A stretch of DNA of 64,000 bases from Mycolicibacterium moriokaense (lineage in GTDB: Bacteria; Actinomycetota; Actinomycetes; Mycobacteriales; Mycobacteriaceae), in NCBI RefSeq assembly GCF_003347205.1, contig NZ_QQBJ01000007.1:1-64000 (forward strand), given 5' to 3'. Shown piece after piece: positions 32,645-41,895 of the stretch. Made by a program: the position numbers and the translations under genes. Every line of letters starts with the position of its first letter. Positions within the stretch are counted from its first letter, which is position 1. A model generated the notes under the pieces. It worked only from the letters and a program-made list of their open reading frames with translations. It did no database searches and was not told where the DNA came from.

Positions 32645-34527
32645 CGATCAGCAGGAAGACCATCATCGCGACGGTCGCTGCGGGAGCACTCGCCGCCGTC
32701 GGCACGGGCGCCGTGGCCGAGACCCGACCCGTGGCCGCGACGGCGCCCGTGCCGACGTCGGCCGGCGCCGCGGGCCCCGCGCTGGCGGCGTTCGTGACGC
32801 CGAACAGCCTGTACGGGGCGACAGGTGCCCCGCCGCTGCTCATCGTCGGCCCGAACGGCAGCATCGCCGTCGGAGCCGCCAGGACCCTCGGGGCCGTCGG
32901 GGGCTGGGGCATGGCGCCGGCCACCAAGCGCACCACCACCTCCAGCGGCATCGCGCGTTCGATGTTCTTCGCGCCCTCGACTGTGATCGCCCTGCCGCAG
33001 ACGCGGCTGGGCGGCGGCGCGGCGAGCGCACTGTCGGTGGCCAACCCCACTGCCCAGGCGAGCGCCGTCGGCGACATCGGTGGACTGATCGGGGCCGCGG
33101 TCGCCATCTTCATCAGCAACGGTGACGAGCCAGGGGAGAACGGCGGCCTGCTGATCGGCAACGGGGCCGACGGCGGGCCCGGCCAGGACGGCGGTCGCGG
33201 CGGCTTGCTGTTCGGCAACGGAGGCCGCGGCGGCGACGGCGACGAATCCCATCCCGACGGTGGAAACGGTGGCAGCGGAGGCATTTTCGGCAACGGGGGT
33301 GCCGGCGGCAACGGCTACTCCGTCGAGACGGTGGGCACCGATGCCGTGGCAGGCAACGGCGGAAACGGCGGCAGCTCACTCGGATTCGGCAACGGCGGCG
33401 CGGGCGGCGACGGCGGCGCCGCGACAAGCCAACTCGGCGAGGCGGGGGCGGGCAGTGCCTTCGGCGGGGCGGGCGGCGCCGGGGGCAACGGCGGATTCTT
33501 CTCCGGCAGCGGCGGATCCGGCGGCCAGGGGGGCGACGCTCTGTCCTACGGCGGCGACGTCAACATCGGTGGTGACGGCGGTGCGGGCGGGCGGTCCGGC
33601 CTCGTCGGTGACGGTGGCGACGGCGGCAAAGGCGGCGAGGGCGGCGACGGCGTCAACGGCTACGGCGCGATGACCTCGATTGCCGGGGACGGCGGTGCGG
33701 GCGGGGACGCACTGCTCATCGGCAACGGCGGTCAGGCCGGTGCGGGCGGCGGAGCGATCGCATTCGGGGACGCGTTCGCGGGCGACGGCGGCGAGGGCGG
33801 TGCCGGCGGCCTGTTCGTTGGCAGTGGCGGACGCGGCGGGGACGGTGGCACCGACTACCTGTCCAACGGCGGGGCCGCAGGCGCCGGTGGAGACGGCGGT
33901 GATACGGGCCTGCTCGGCGACGGCGGCCGCGGCGGCGACGGCGGAACCGGAGGCCCGGGCAGCGACGGCGGCCGCGGGGGCGACGGTGGCGGCGTGCTCG
34001 GATACGGCGACGGCGGTGACGGCGGAGACGGTGGCGACTCGACCTATGCGAACGGTGGGGACGGCGGGAACGGTGGCGCCACGGGCATTCTCGGCGGCCA
34101 CGGTGGCACCGGCGGAACCGGCGGTGACAGTGGCGCGTCCGGCGGCAAGGGCGGCGACGGCGGTGACGCCCCGGTGCTGGGGTCGGCCGGCGACGGCGGT
34201 GCAGGTGGCAATGCAGTCACCGGTGCCGGTACGGCCACCGGCGGCGAGGGTGGCCGCGGCGGCGACGGTAGCCCGCTCGCAGGCGGCGGGGCAGGCGGCG
34301 CGGGCGGAAACTCGTCGGTCAATGCCGGCACCTCGACCGGCGGCCGCGGCGGCGACGGCGGCAACGGGTCGACCGGGGGCGCGGGCGGTTCCGGCGGGAA
34401 GGGAATCAACAACGGTCCCGGATCAGGCACCGGCGGCGACGGAGGCGACGGCGGCCATCCCGGCGGTGCGGGAGGGGCAGGCGGATCCGGCACCACCGGT
34501 TCGGGCGGCGACGGCAGCAGCGGTTAG
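32641..34527 (+). CDS. Exported PGRS-like glycine-rich repeat protein lacking a PE domain
   Basis: 628 aa. A signal peptide (MTISRKTIIATVAAGALAAV, cleavage near residue 27) replaces the PE domain. Residues about 40-160 form a non-repetitive domain (LYGATGAPPLLIVGPNGS, IGGLIGAAVAIFISNGD). From about 160 to the end are more than 40 GGxGG repeats with interspersed GLLFGNGG and GILGGHGG units, exactly the vocabulary of PE_PGRS proteins. Such Gly-Gly-Xaa arrays form polyproline-II-like bundles that may bind calcium. It shares four bases with the convergent LuxR gene. Probably cell-surface or secreted. Confidence 0.85.
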   Translation: MTISRKTIIATVAAGALAAVGTGAVAETRPVAATAPVPTSAGAAGPALAAFVTPNSLYGATGAPPLLIVGPNGSIAVGAARTLGAVGGWGMAPATKRTTTSSGIARSMFFAPSTVIALPQTRLGGGAASALSVANPTAQASAVGDIGGLIGAAVAIFISNGDEPGENGGLLIGNGADGGPGQDGGRGGLLFGNGGRGGDGDESHPDGGNGGSGGIFGNGGAGGNGYSVETVGTDAVAGNGGNGGSSLGFGNGGAGGDGGAATSQLGEAGAGSAFGGAGGAGGNGGFFSGSGGSGGQGGDALSYGGDVNIGGDGGAGGRSGLVGDGGDGGKGGEGGDGVNGYGAMTSIAGDGGAGGDALLIGNGGQAGAGGGAIAFGDAFAGDGGEGGAGGLFVGSGGRGGDGGTDYLSNGGAAGAGGDGGDTGLLGDGGRGGDGGTGGPGSDGGRGGDGGGVLGYGDGGDGGDGGDSTYANGGDGGNGGATGILGGHGGTGGTGGDSGASGGKGGDGGDAPVLGSAGDGGAGGNAVTGAGTATGGEGGRGGDGSPLAGGGAGGAGGNSSVNAGTSTGGRGGDGGNGSTGGAGGSGGKGINNGPGSGTGGDGGDGGHPGGAGGAGGSGTTGSGGDGSSG

Positions 34528-37130
34528 CTCAAGCCGCGCAACTGCGCGATGAGCGCGGCCAGGTCCGACCGCGACGACACACCGGCCTTGCTGCTCGCCT
34601 GATAGATGTGACCTTCGACGGTGCGCACCGACAGCGACATCGCCTGCGCGATCTCCTTGTTGGACAGGCCTCGTCCCAGCAACTGCGCGATCTCATGCTC
34701 GCGGCGGGTGAACGGAAGCGGCACCTCGGCGGCCGCCAGCGCCGGGCTGACCGCGCCGCCGCAGCGCCGGGCCAGAGCGCGGGCGCGAGCGCTCGCGGTG
34801 AGTGCGCTGCCGCGTCGACCGGCGCGGCGGTGAGCGGTGGCGGCCTGCGCCGCCGCATCGGCCGCCGCCAACACGTCTCCCATCGCCTCGAAGTCGTGCG
34901 ACACCGCCTCGACGGCCGACGGGTCGTCATCGGCCATCGCCCGCGCGTAGCGGGAAACCAGCGGTGCCCGTGGGCCTTCCACCTCGGCGGCCAACTCGGC
35001 AGCCCGGTCGACCACCGTGACATCGCCGAATTGAACGGCTGTCTGCAGGCACAACACCTCCCGCGCCGGCTGCCGGTGCGTCCGCGCGAACTCGGCTGCC
35101 TGCGACGTGAACGTGTGAGCCTCCGGAAGGCGGCCCTGTACCGCGTGTACCCAGGCCTGCGCCAGCAAGTATCCGGATTCGACGTAGGCGAAGCCCGGAT
35201 GCCGACTCCTACGGGTCCGGTCCAATGACGTGACCGCGGCATCGACGTCGCCGCAGCGGGCCAGCACCTCGGTCAGCAGGATCTTGAACCGGTAGAAGGA
35301 GATGAACAGCTGGTCGTCGTCGCTTAGCGCCCCGTCTGCCGAATTGAGGTGCCGCAACGCCGATGTGAGATCGCCCCGCGCGAGCGCGGTCATTCCCATC
35401 GCCGCGAGCGCCAGCGGCTGAGACATGCCGGGCATGTCGGCGCACCGTCGAAACTCGCGTTCGGCGGCGGCGTCCGCTCGCGCGATGTGGCCCGCGGCGA
35501 GCAGCGCGAAGGCGTCGAACTCGGCCAGGCCCGTGCCGTGGAAGGCCTCCAGGGGAGACTCGGCGAGCACACGGTAGCCGTTCGACGCGGTGTGGGCGGC
35601 GTCCTGTGTCCGCCCCAGATCGCCGAGCGCGATGGTCTCGGCGGCGTAGCCCAGCACGCGGCCGAAGTCATCCATTCGCTCGTAGTCGACGGCTGCCATC
35701 GTCTCCAGCACCTGAGTCGGTTCCGCGGCCATCACCTGCTGGACGGCGAGGAATGTCCGGAGTCCGTGATTGCGCGCCTCGTCGCCCAAGCCGATCGCCT
35801 CCTCGAGGACTGCTCGGCATTCGGCGGGATTTTGCAGCAGGAAAAGCTGATTGGCCGCGCGCAGGATGACGCCGTCGACGAGGCCCGGCACCGCGAGTTC
35901 CTCGGCGCTGAGGGTATCGAGCAGTTCCTCGGCCTCGTTCCCGTTGGCGCGGGTCACCAGGATGTAGGCCAGCGCGAGCTTGGTCGCCGCGGTCGCGGAC
36001 GCGTCGACGGCGGCGCGGGCCAGTCGCTCGGCAAGGCCGAGGTCGAGCCGCAACCCCGAGATCTGTGCCGCGCGCAGCAGGACCATCGCGTCGGGCGCCA
36101 GGTCGGACTCCAGCCACAGCAGGCCGACCCGAAGTGGATCCGCCGACTCCGACTGCGCCATGGCGGTGGCGACGCGGCCGCGTAACCTGCTCTGCCGCAA
36201 CGATCCACACTGGCCCAGTCGGATCTCGCCGTACAGCGGGTGGCCGACGTAGACAGCGTCGGTGGCCGGGGGCGCGACAATCAGCCCGCGCTGCTCGGCC
36301 GACTCGATCGCGGCGGGATCGGCCAGCCTGGCGAGCACGTCCCGCCCGATGGGTTCGGCGATCGCCACCAGGTCGACGACGTCGCGGACGTCGTCGGGCA
36401 CCGTACCGATCTGCTCCTCCACCAGCTCGACCAGCGACGGTGACACCGATGATGTTCCGGTCCAATGCCATTCACCGTCGACACACTCTAGCCGGCCGGA
36501 TTTCAACTCGTGGTCGACCAGATGACGCAGGAACAGCACGTTGCCGCCGCTCAGCGTGTACATCCGCTCGGCGCAGTCCGGCCTCACCGCAGCGCCGAGG
36601 ACGGACTCCAGAAGCGCGCCGGATTCGCTGCGGGACAACGGCTGCAGATCCATCCGCGCCAGCAGGCCGTCCTTCCACAGCGCCCTCACGGCGTCGGCCA
36701 CCGGTTCACCGGTGCGGATGGTCGCGACAACGACGGCCACCCGTTGCAGGACCAGCTGATGCAGGATCACCGCCGACAGGTCGTCGAGATGGTGGGCATC
36801 ATCGACGAGGAGGAGCAGAGGTGCGCCGTCCGTACCCGCCGTCAGGCCGGTGAACACTTTGCGCGCCAACATAACCGGTGATGACTCGGTGTCGTCGGCC
36901 CACGGCGCGAAGGCACCGAGCGTGACCGAGCGTCCGGTCGAGGTGCCTGCGACGCGGCGCACCGACCAGCCCGCCCGTGCGGCGGCGTCCGCGGCGGCGC
37001 GCGCCAGACGGGTCTTGCCGACGCCGGCCTGGCCTGCGACGACCATGCCGGGGTGCTCGTCGTCGGCCAATGCCTCACCGATGACGAGCAGTTCTTCCTC
37101 ACGACCCGTGAGGGGCCACCGGTCGGCCAT
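34524..37130 (-). CDS. Large LuxR-family ATPase regulator (LAL type)
   Basis: 868 aa from the ATG at 37130. The N-terminal AAA ATPase has Walker A VAGQAGVGKTRLA near residue 37 and Walker B LLLLVDDAHHLDDLSA near 110. A long helical repeat region (TPR-like, about residues 300-780) is followed by a C-terminal LuxR helix-turn-helix: FTRREHEIAQLLGRGLSNKEIAQA, then SLSVRTVEGHIYQASSKAGV. LAL/MalT-type regulators are signal-responsive activators. The target is unknown; the PGRS-like gene is convergent, not divergent. The remnant at 8751 derives from a relative. Confidence 0.9.
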   Translation of the reverse strand: MADRWPLTGREEELLVIGEALADDEHPGMVVAGQAGVGKTRLARAAADAAARAGWSVRRVAGTSTGRSVTLGAFAPWADDTESSPVMLARKVFTGLTAGTDGAPLLLLVDDAHHLDDLSAVILHQLVLQRVAVVVATIRTGEPVADAVRALWKDGLLARMDLQPLSRSESGALLESVLGAAVRPDCAERMYTLSGGNVLFLRHLVDHELKSGRLECVDGEWHWTGTSSVSPSLVELVEEQIGTVPDDVRDVVDLVAIAEPIGRDVLARLADPAAIESAEQRGLIVAPPATDAVYVGHPLYGEIRLGQCGSLRQSRLRGRVATAMAQSESADPLRVGLLWLESDLAPDAMVLLRAAQISGLRLDLGLAERLARAAVDASATAATKLALAYILVTRANGNEAEELLDTLSAEELAVPGLVDGVILRAANQLFLLQNPAECRAVLEEAIGLGDEARNHGLRTFLAVQQVMAAEPTQVLETMAAVDYERMDDFGRVLGYAAETIALGDLGRTQDAAHTASNGYRVLAESPLEAFHGTGLAEFDAFALLAAGHIARADAAAEREFRRCADMPGMSQPLALAAMGMTALARGDLTSALRHLNSADGALSDDDQLFISFYRFKILLTEVLARCGDVDAAVTSLDRTRRSRHPGFAYVESGYLLAQAWVHAVQGRLPEAHTFTSQAAEFARTHRQPAREVLCLQTAVQFGDVTVVDRAAELAAEVEGPRAPLVSRYARAMADDDPSAVEAVSHDFEAMGDVLAAADAAAQAATAHRRAGRRGSALTASARARALARRCGGAVSPALAAAEVPLPFTRREHEIAQLLGRGLSNKEIAQAMSLSVRTVEGHIYQASSKAGVSSRSDLAALIAQLRGLS

Positions 37131-37231
37131 GCCGCTGATGCTAACGGCTGTTTCAGTGCGATGATCCACGCTTCGGGCAAACTTGCGCGAGGCGCGCGAG
37201 CACTGCCGGGGCGGCGCCGCGCCCGTCGGCG

Positions 37232-37501
37232 TCACACCGCGGAGAAGCGTTGATCCAGCGCGGCGATCAACCGATCCGTCTCGTTTTTCTGGGCCTCGCA
37301 TTCGCGGACGGCGCGGCGCGCCCGCGCCATCGCGCGCAGGCCGACAACGACATCGCCTTCGATGAGTTCGCGCAACCGGATTCGGAGCTGCGCCAGCTCC
37401 GAGTCGAACTGGGTGCGCTGATCCAGCAGCACCCCTCTGAAGTACGCGGCTTGGGCAGCGTCAGCCTGGTGTGCTGCGCTCCACTGAACCCCTACGGTCA
37501 C
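37232..37501 (-). CDS. Small coiled-coil protein
   Basis: 89 aa, GTG start without a good ribosome-binding site. The heptad-like composition (LDQRTQFDSELAQLRIRLRELIEG, then ARRAVRECEAQKNETDRLIAALD) predicts one or two long helices. No family is recognised. It lies between the large LuxR gene (102 bases) and the DUF2252 gene (126 bases) on the same strand. Coding is supported by coherent amphipathic helices; the exact start is uncertain. Confidence 0.5.
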   Translation of the reverse strand: MTVGVQWSAAHQADAAQAAYFRGVLLDQRTQFDSELAQLRIRLRELIEGDVVVGLRAMARARRAVRECEAQKNETDRLIAALDQRFSAV

Positions 37502-37627
37502 CGGAGAAAAGTAACGCGGTTCTTAAGAAGCTGCCACGCGGATCACAGGATCTGGCACAGTTCCCAGCAAGTTGACAGGAACGGCTCGACGTTCACGGGC
37601 GGCGGGCCGGTTGCGGCGTCCGCCGGG

Positions 37628-39205
37628 TCAGCGGTAGACGAGGTCGATGCGGCGGAACGCGCCGAGTTCGTGGTCGACGCGGAACGCCTCGTGGTCGCGC
37701 TTGCACCGCTCGTCGGCTTCCTCGGCGAACCGGACGATGTCCTCGACGAACAGATCCGGAATGCCGATGGCCGCAACGATGTCGGGTTCGACGTCGTGGT
37801 CGAGCAGGCCGGCGTCGTCGGAGCGTGCGTGCGCCTGCGCAAGCACCTGTCCGCAGATCCGGGCGTAGTCGCGCCACTGGTGCAGCGACAGGTCGTCGAG
37901 GTCGATGTCGTCGCGAAAGCACGAGCGCTCGCGCACCAGAAAACTGATGTCGCCGTGCTTGATGCTGCCGTAGAACCGGTCCCCGCTGACCAACTGGACC
38001 CGTTGGCCGTGCACGACGCGATCGGCGTTGCCGTCGACCAGATGTTCCGACGGCGGAACCAGGCCGTCCAGCGCCGAGCGCCGCGCCTGTTTCAGTTCGA
38101 TGAGCAGATCGTCGGACGCGTCGCGCAGCGGGCCCTCGATCATCACGTAATAGCGCACCAGCCCAAGCGATGCCGTTCCCTGGCCGCGGCGTTCGGCGAC
38201 GTCTTTGACCCGCATCGACCCCGCGCGCTCCGGCACCGACACGCCCGATTCCGCGACGTAGCGGTCGATCAGTTGCTGGAACTCCTCGCGGCGGCTGGTG
38301 ATGGGCACCAGCTTCTTGCTGGCTTTGAAGCCGGTGCGGGTCTCGTTGTAGTACTTCTTGTTCAGCCATTTGGCGCGGCCCCCGGAGGTGGCTTCCTCGA
38401 TCAGGTCGGCGATCAGGTCCGGGGCGTTGTCATAGCGCAGATCCGACAGGCTCTCGGTGTGGTCGGCTGCGTACGTGCTGATCCTGTCGGCGTAGCCATG
38501 CACAAACGAGCGGGCGATCTTGCATCGCTTGCCGCGGCCGTACCCGCCGACCTCGTCGGCGGCGATCATGAAGCCCGTCGCCCCCCGCTTCAGATCCCAG
38601 GTGAAGGGCGCGTAGAACACTTCGTCGTAGTCGTTGATGCCGAAGATCGGCACATTGTCGGCGTTCGGCATCACCCCGAAGTTCTCGGGATGGATGTCGC
38701 CTGCCGCCAGCACCGTCGGCATCCACGCGTCCTCGCCGGCCATGTCCCGGTAGAACAGCAACGCCGTCCCCCGAAAGAACGAGAACCGCGAGCCGGCCAA
38801 CTTGTCGAACTTCTCGAAGGCTTCCTCGTTGTGCCGGGCGATTCGGAGTTGGTGATCCTCTCGGATGGTCTGCCGGACGTGAACCCGGCGGTCGTTTCCG
38901 GTCAGCGTCCGAGGCAGCGACACCATCTCGCCGTCGGCGCGTGCGGATGCCAGCGACCGGAAGGCCGCCATCCGCGACGCTATTCGCGGCCTGCCGTCCT
39001 GCGCGGGGGTCTCCTCGGCCCGGGCCGACACCCGGCCGCCGGCATCGGTGCCGCCCGCGGCGGCGTCGTCGACCGCGGGCGGCTGCGCCGACGACTCGGC
39101 CAACGCCTCGAGTAGCTCGGCCTTTCTGGCGGTGGCGGGGACATCCATACCCAGCGCCTTGGCGGTGTTGTAGAGCTCTTCGCGCGTTGCTGCCTTGTCG
39201 TCCAT
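37628..39205 (-). CDS. DUF2252 family protein with N-terminal SAP/Rho-like domain
   Basis: 525 aa from the ATG at 39205. Residues 1-30 (ATREELYNTAKALGMDV, KAELLEAL) resemble a Rho-N/SAP helix-extended-loop-helix. After a linker comes the DUF2252 core, which has a kinase-like fold: AAGDIHPENFGVMPN matches the catalytic-loop pattern (HxDxxxxN becomes GDIHPENFG), and INDYDEVFYAPFTWDLKR resembles the metal-binding segment. Substrate unknown; possibly a small-molecule kinase. It is divergent from the methyltransferase with 85 bases between. Confidence 0.8.
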   Translation of the reverse strand: MDDKAATREELYNTAKALGMDVPATARKAELLEALAESSAQPPAVDDAAAGGTDAGGRVSARAEETPAQDGRPRIASRMAAFRSLASARADGEMVSLPRTLTGNDRRVHVRQTIREDHQLRIARHNEEAFEKFDKLAGSRFSFFRGTALLFYRDMAGEDAWMPTVLAAGDIHPENFGVMPNADNVPIFGINDYDEVFYAPFTWDLKRGATGFMIAADEVGGYGRGKRCKIARSFVHGYADRISTYAADHTESLSDLRYDNAPDLIADLIEEATSGGRAKWLNKKYYNETRTGFKASKKLVPITSRREEFQQLIDRYVAESGVSVPERAGSMRVKDVAERRGQGTASLGLVRYYVMIEGPLRDASDDLLIELKQARRSALDGLVPPSEHLVDGNADRVVHGQRVQLVSGDRFYGSIKHGDISFLVRERSCFRDDIDLDDLSLHQWRDYARICGQVLAQAHARSDDAGLLDHDVEPDIVAAIGIPDLFVEDIVRFAEEADERCKRDHEAFRVDHELGAFRRIDLVYR

Positions 39206-39290
39206 ATCCCGCGACCCTATCCCCGCGCCGCCGCCGATTTCGCCTACCCGCGGTGCCGGAAGGCCGGCCTGGGTTACCGTTTGAGCGTCG

Positions 39291-40346
39291 ATGGGTGATG
39301 TGACGCCGAACGCGGATCGGGCCGCCAAAGAGCTGCGACCTGATCGGATCATGGCCGTCGGCGGCGGCTATTTAGTATCGAAAGTGCTGTTGTCCGCCGT
39401 CGGAATGGGGCTGTTCACCGAACTCGGCGCCGATGCGATGACCGCCGACGGCATCGCCGGGCGCCTCGGGCTGCTGGCACGCCCCGCCAGAGACTTCCTC
39501 GACACCCTGGTGTCGGTCGACCTGCTGGCTCGCGACGGGGACGGCCCCGACGCCCGCTACCGGAACACACCGGAGACGGCGCACTTTCTCGACGAGGCCA
39601 GCCCCGCCTATCAGGGCGGGCTGCTCGACATCTGGGAGAACCGCAACTACCGGTTCTGGGCCGATCTCACCGAGGCGCTCAAAACGGGCAAGGCGCAAAG
39701 CGAGGTCAAGCACTCGGGGCGCCCGTTCTTCGAAACCATGTACGCCGACCCGCGCAAGCTGGAGGCGTTCATGGCGGCGATGGACTCCGCGTCGCGGCGC
39801 AACTTCGAGCTGTTCGCCGAGCGGTTTCCCTTCCACCGCTACGAACGCCTCTGCGACGTCGGTGGTGCCGACGGGCTGTTGTCGCGGATCGTCGCCGCCG
39901 CGCATCCACACCTGAGGTGCGTCAGCTGGGATCTTCCCGTCGTGACCGAGATCGCGGCGCGCAAGATCGCCGACGCCGGTCTGGCGCAACGGGTGCAGGC
40001 GGTGGCGGGGAACTTCCTCGACGAGCAGTTGCCGGCCGCGGACGTCATCACGATGGGGATGATCCTGCACGACTGGGACCTCGACACCAAGCAACGGTTG
40101 ATCGCCAAGGCGTTCGAGGCGCTGCCCGACGGGGGCGCCTTTGTCGTCATCGAGTCGCTGATCGACGACGCGCGTCGGACCAACACGTTCGGCCTGATCA
40201 TGTCGCTGAACATGCTGATCGAGTTCGGCGACGCCTTCGACTACACCGCGGCCGATTTCCAACAGTGGTGCAGCGCAGCAGGATTCCGCTCGTTCGACGT
40301 CATCTCGCTCGTTGGTGGTTCGAGTGCGGCCGTCGCCTACAAGTAG
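39291..40346 (+). CDS. O-methyltransferase (methyltransferase family 2, winged-helix type)
   Basis: 351 aa. The N-terminal dimerisation/winged helix (VGMGLFTELGADAMTADGIAGRLGL) precedes the SAM domain: motif I LCDVGGADGLLSRIV (about residue 185), acidic CVSWDLPVV, then GNFLDEQLPAADVITMGMILHDWD, in which the His of LHDWD is the usual catalytic base of plant-type and polyketide O-methyltransferases. Likely acts on a hydroxylated small molecule. Its end overlaps the following hydrolase gene, so the pair is probably co-transcribed. Confidence 0.87.
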   Translation: MGDVTPNADRAAKELRPDRIMAVGGGYLVSKVLLSAVGMGLFTELGADAMTADGIAGRLGLLARPARDFLDTLVSVDLLARDGDGPDARYRNTPETAHFLDEASPAYQGGLLDIWENRNYRFWADLTEALKTGKAQSEVKHSGRPFFETMYADPRKLEAFMAAMDSASRRNFELFAERFPFHRYERLCDVGGADGLLSRIVAAAHPHLRCVSWDLPVVTEIAARKIADAGLAQRVQAVAGNFLDEQLPAADVITMGMILHDWDLDTKQRLIAKAFEALPDGGAFVVIESLIDDARRTNTFGLIMSLNMLIEFGDAFDYTAADFQQWCSAAGFRSFDVISLVGGSSAAVAYK

Positions 40347-41202
40347 CCGCTCCGTCATCGAGGGCGAGACGATCTGTACCGACGGGGCGACGATCCATCA
40401 CCTCGAATCAGGCGACGGCCCGGTGTTGCTGATGCTGCCCGGGTGGTCGCAGTCGGCTCAGATCTTCCACGGCCAGCTGTCCGGCCTTTCCTCGACACGG
40501 CGAACGATCGCGATGGATCACCGAGGGCACGGGGCGTCCTCGACGCCCGCGACGGGCTATCACCTGCACCGTCTCGCCGCCGATCTCCGGGACTTCCTGG
40601 CGGCCCGGGATCTGGAACGCGTGCACCTGCTCGGCCACTCGATGGGCTGCGCCGTCATCTGGGCCTATCTGGAACTGTTCGGCCCCGACGGGCTGGCCTC
40701 GCTGATCTTCGTCGACCAAATGCCCTGTGCGCTGCGAAATCCGGCGTGGACCGACGAAGCGGCACTTGTCGCAGGCGCGACGATGGACGCCGACGGGTTG
40801 TTCGCGTTCACCGATGCGCTGCGCGATCCCTCCACACCCGACCCGCGGGCGGGCTTCCTGGCCGACGTCACATCGCCGGGGATGTCGCCGGAGCAGTTGG
40901 CGTGGCTGGCGGCTCAGGGTTCGACGTTCGACCGTCGCCACGCGGCCGACCTCATCTTCGACGTGGCGACCCACGACTGGCGCGCCGACATCCCCGGCAT
41001 CGCGCTGCCGACCCTCATCGTCGCCGGCGACTCGGTCAACGTTCCCGTCGCCTCCCAACGCTGGATCGGCAGCCAGATCGCCGGCGCGCAGTTCGTCTGC
41101 GTCACTGCGTCTTCGGGCGGCACGCACTTCCCTTTCCTGGAGAACCCGGATGCGTTCAACGCGGCCGTCTCGACGTTTCTCGCCCGTCAGGGATCCCGGT
41201 AG
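40324..41202 (+). CDS. Alpha/beta-fold hydrolase
   Basis: 292 aa if started at the GTG at 40324; GTG 40315 and TTG 40312 are also in frame. Shows LLMLPGWSQ (oxyanion-hole strand), the nucleophile elbow LLGHSMGCAV near residue 105, an acidic position in VAGDSVNVPV and the catalytic histidine in GGTHFPFLENP. Overlaps the O-methyltransferase end by up to 30 bases, implying coupling. The pair could form part of a modification pathway, but the substrate is unknown. Confidence 0.8.
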   Translation: MRPSPTSSRSVIEGETICTDGATIHHLESGDGPVLLMLPGWSQSAQIFHGQLSGLSSTRRTIAMDHRGHGASSTPATGYHLHRLAADLRDFLAARDLERVHLLGHSMGCAVIWAYLELFGPDGLASLIFVDQMPCALRNPAWTDEAALVAGATMDADGLFAFTDALRDPSTPDPRAGFLADVTSPGMSPEQLAWLAAQGSTFDRRHAADLIFDVATHDWRADIPGIALPTLIVAGDSVNVPVASQRWIGSQIAGAQFVCVTASSGGTHFPFLENPDAFNAAVSTFLARQGSR

Positions 41203-41221
41203 GTCCGACGGTCGTCGACGC

Positions 41222-41584
41222 TCAGCAGGGCCGCGGAATGAACAGTGCCCAGCAGGTATTGGGCGGCTGCCACGAGTACGGCGGCGGGGGATTGTCGCCG
41301 TCCCAGACGGTTGGAGAGACGTTGCCCTGTCCCCGGTTCACGTAGTGATAGGTGTGGCAGACGGTCCAGTCCCAGGCGGGCATCGCGTCCGCGGGAGTGT
41401 CGAAACCGGCGCCGTAGCCCAGGGGATCGTCTCCCGGGCACCACTGGTACGGGCCGCCGGCGTGGGCGACGCCCGCTCCGAGTCCCAGGCCGGCCAGTCC
41501 GATGCCGCCGGTCACCAGCGCCGTGGTGGTGAGCCGCGACAGCCCGCGTCCGCATGGCTGGCGCCGGGTCGTCGTCCCGATCAT
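41222..41584 (-). CDS. Small secreted protein
   Basis: 120 aa, ATG with AAGGAG eight bases upstream. A signal peptide ends near AGVAHA (about residue 42). The mature part is Trp-, Pro- and Tyr-rich (QWCPGDDPLGYGAGFDTPAD, WTVCHTYHYVNRGQ, NPPPPYSWQPPNTCWALF, PRPC) with four cysteines. Such short exported proteins are conserved in mycobacteria with unknown roles. It is convergent with the hydrolase gene. Confidence 0.75.
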   Translation of the reverse strand: MIGTTTRRQPCGRGLSRLTTTALVTGGIGLAGLGLGAGVAHAGGPYQWCPGDDPLGYGAGFDTPADAMPAWDWTVCHTYHYVNRGQGNVSPTVWDGDNPPPPYSWQPPNTCWALFIPRPC

Positions 41585-41709
41585 GGTGTGCTCCTTCGTT
41601 CGGTGGTCGCGACCCGGATGGGCCGCACACAGGTAGGAGCCACCACCGGAGCGGATGCGGACACTTTTGCCCCGGCCCGCTTCGCGGGCTTGGGTGCGTA
41701 GGCTGGCGG

Positions 41710-41895
41710 GTGTCGAGGAGGGTATTGCGCGCCGCCGCGGTGCTGTTCGCGGTGATCGCGCTGACGGCGGGAGGCCTGCAGTTCGCCGCTTACCTGCACA
41801 CCGACTGGTTGCGCCATCTCATCCTCGCTATCTTCGCCGTCTCCGTCGGCGCCTGCGTGCTGGTCGCCGTCGTCGCGACCAGACATCATGGGTGA
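41710..41895 (+). CDS. Small two-helix membrane protein
   Basis: 61 aa from a GTG at 41710. It has two hydrophobic segments (AAAVLFAVIALTAGGLQFAAYL and LILAIFAVSVGACVLVAVVA) joined by a short charged loop. It ends one base before the ATG of the DUF427 gene, so both are probably translated from one message. No family recognised. An alternative start lies further upstream at 41554, without supporting signals. Confidence 0.5.
   Translation: MSRRVLRAAAVLFAVIALTAGGLQFAAYLHTDWLRHLILAIFAVSVGACVLVAVVATRHHG

Noticed and set aside
37250-39115. 621-codon plus-strand ORF
   Set aside because: Antisense to the DUF2252 gene; no recognisable domain and a composition typical of shadow frames.
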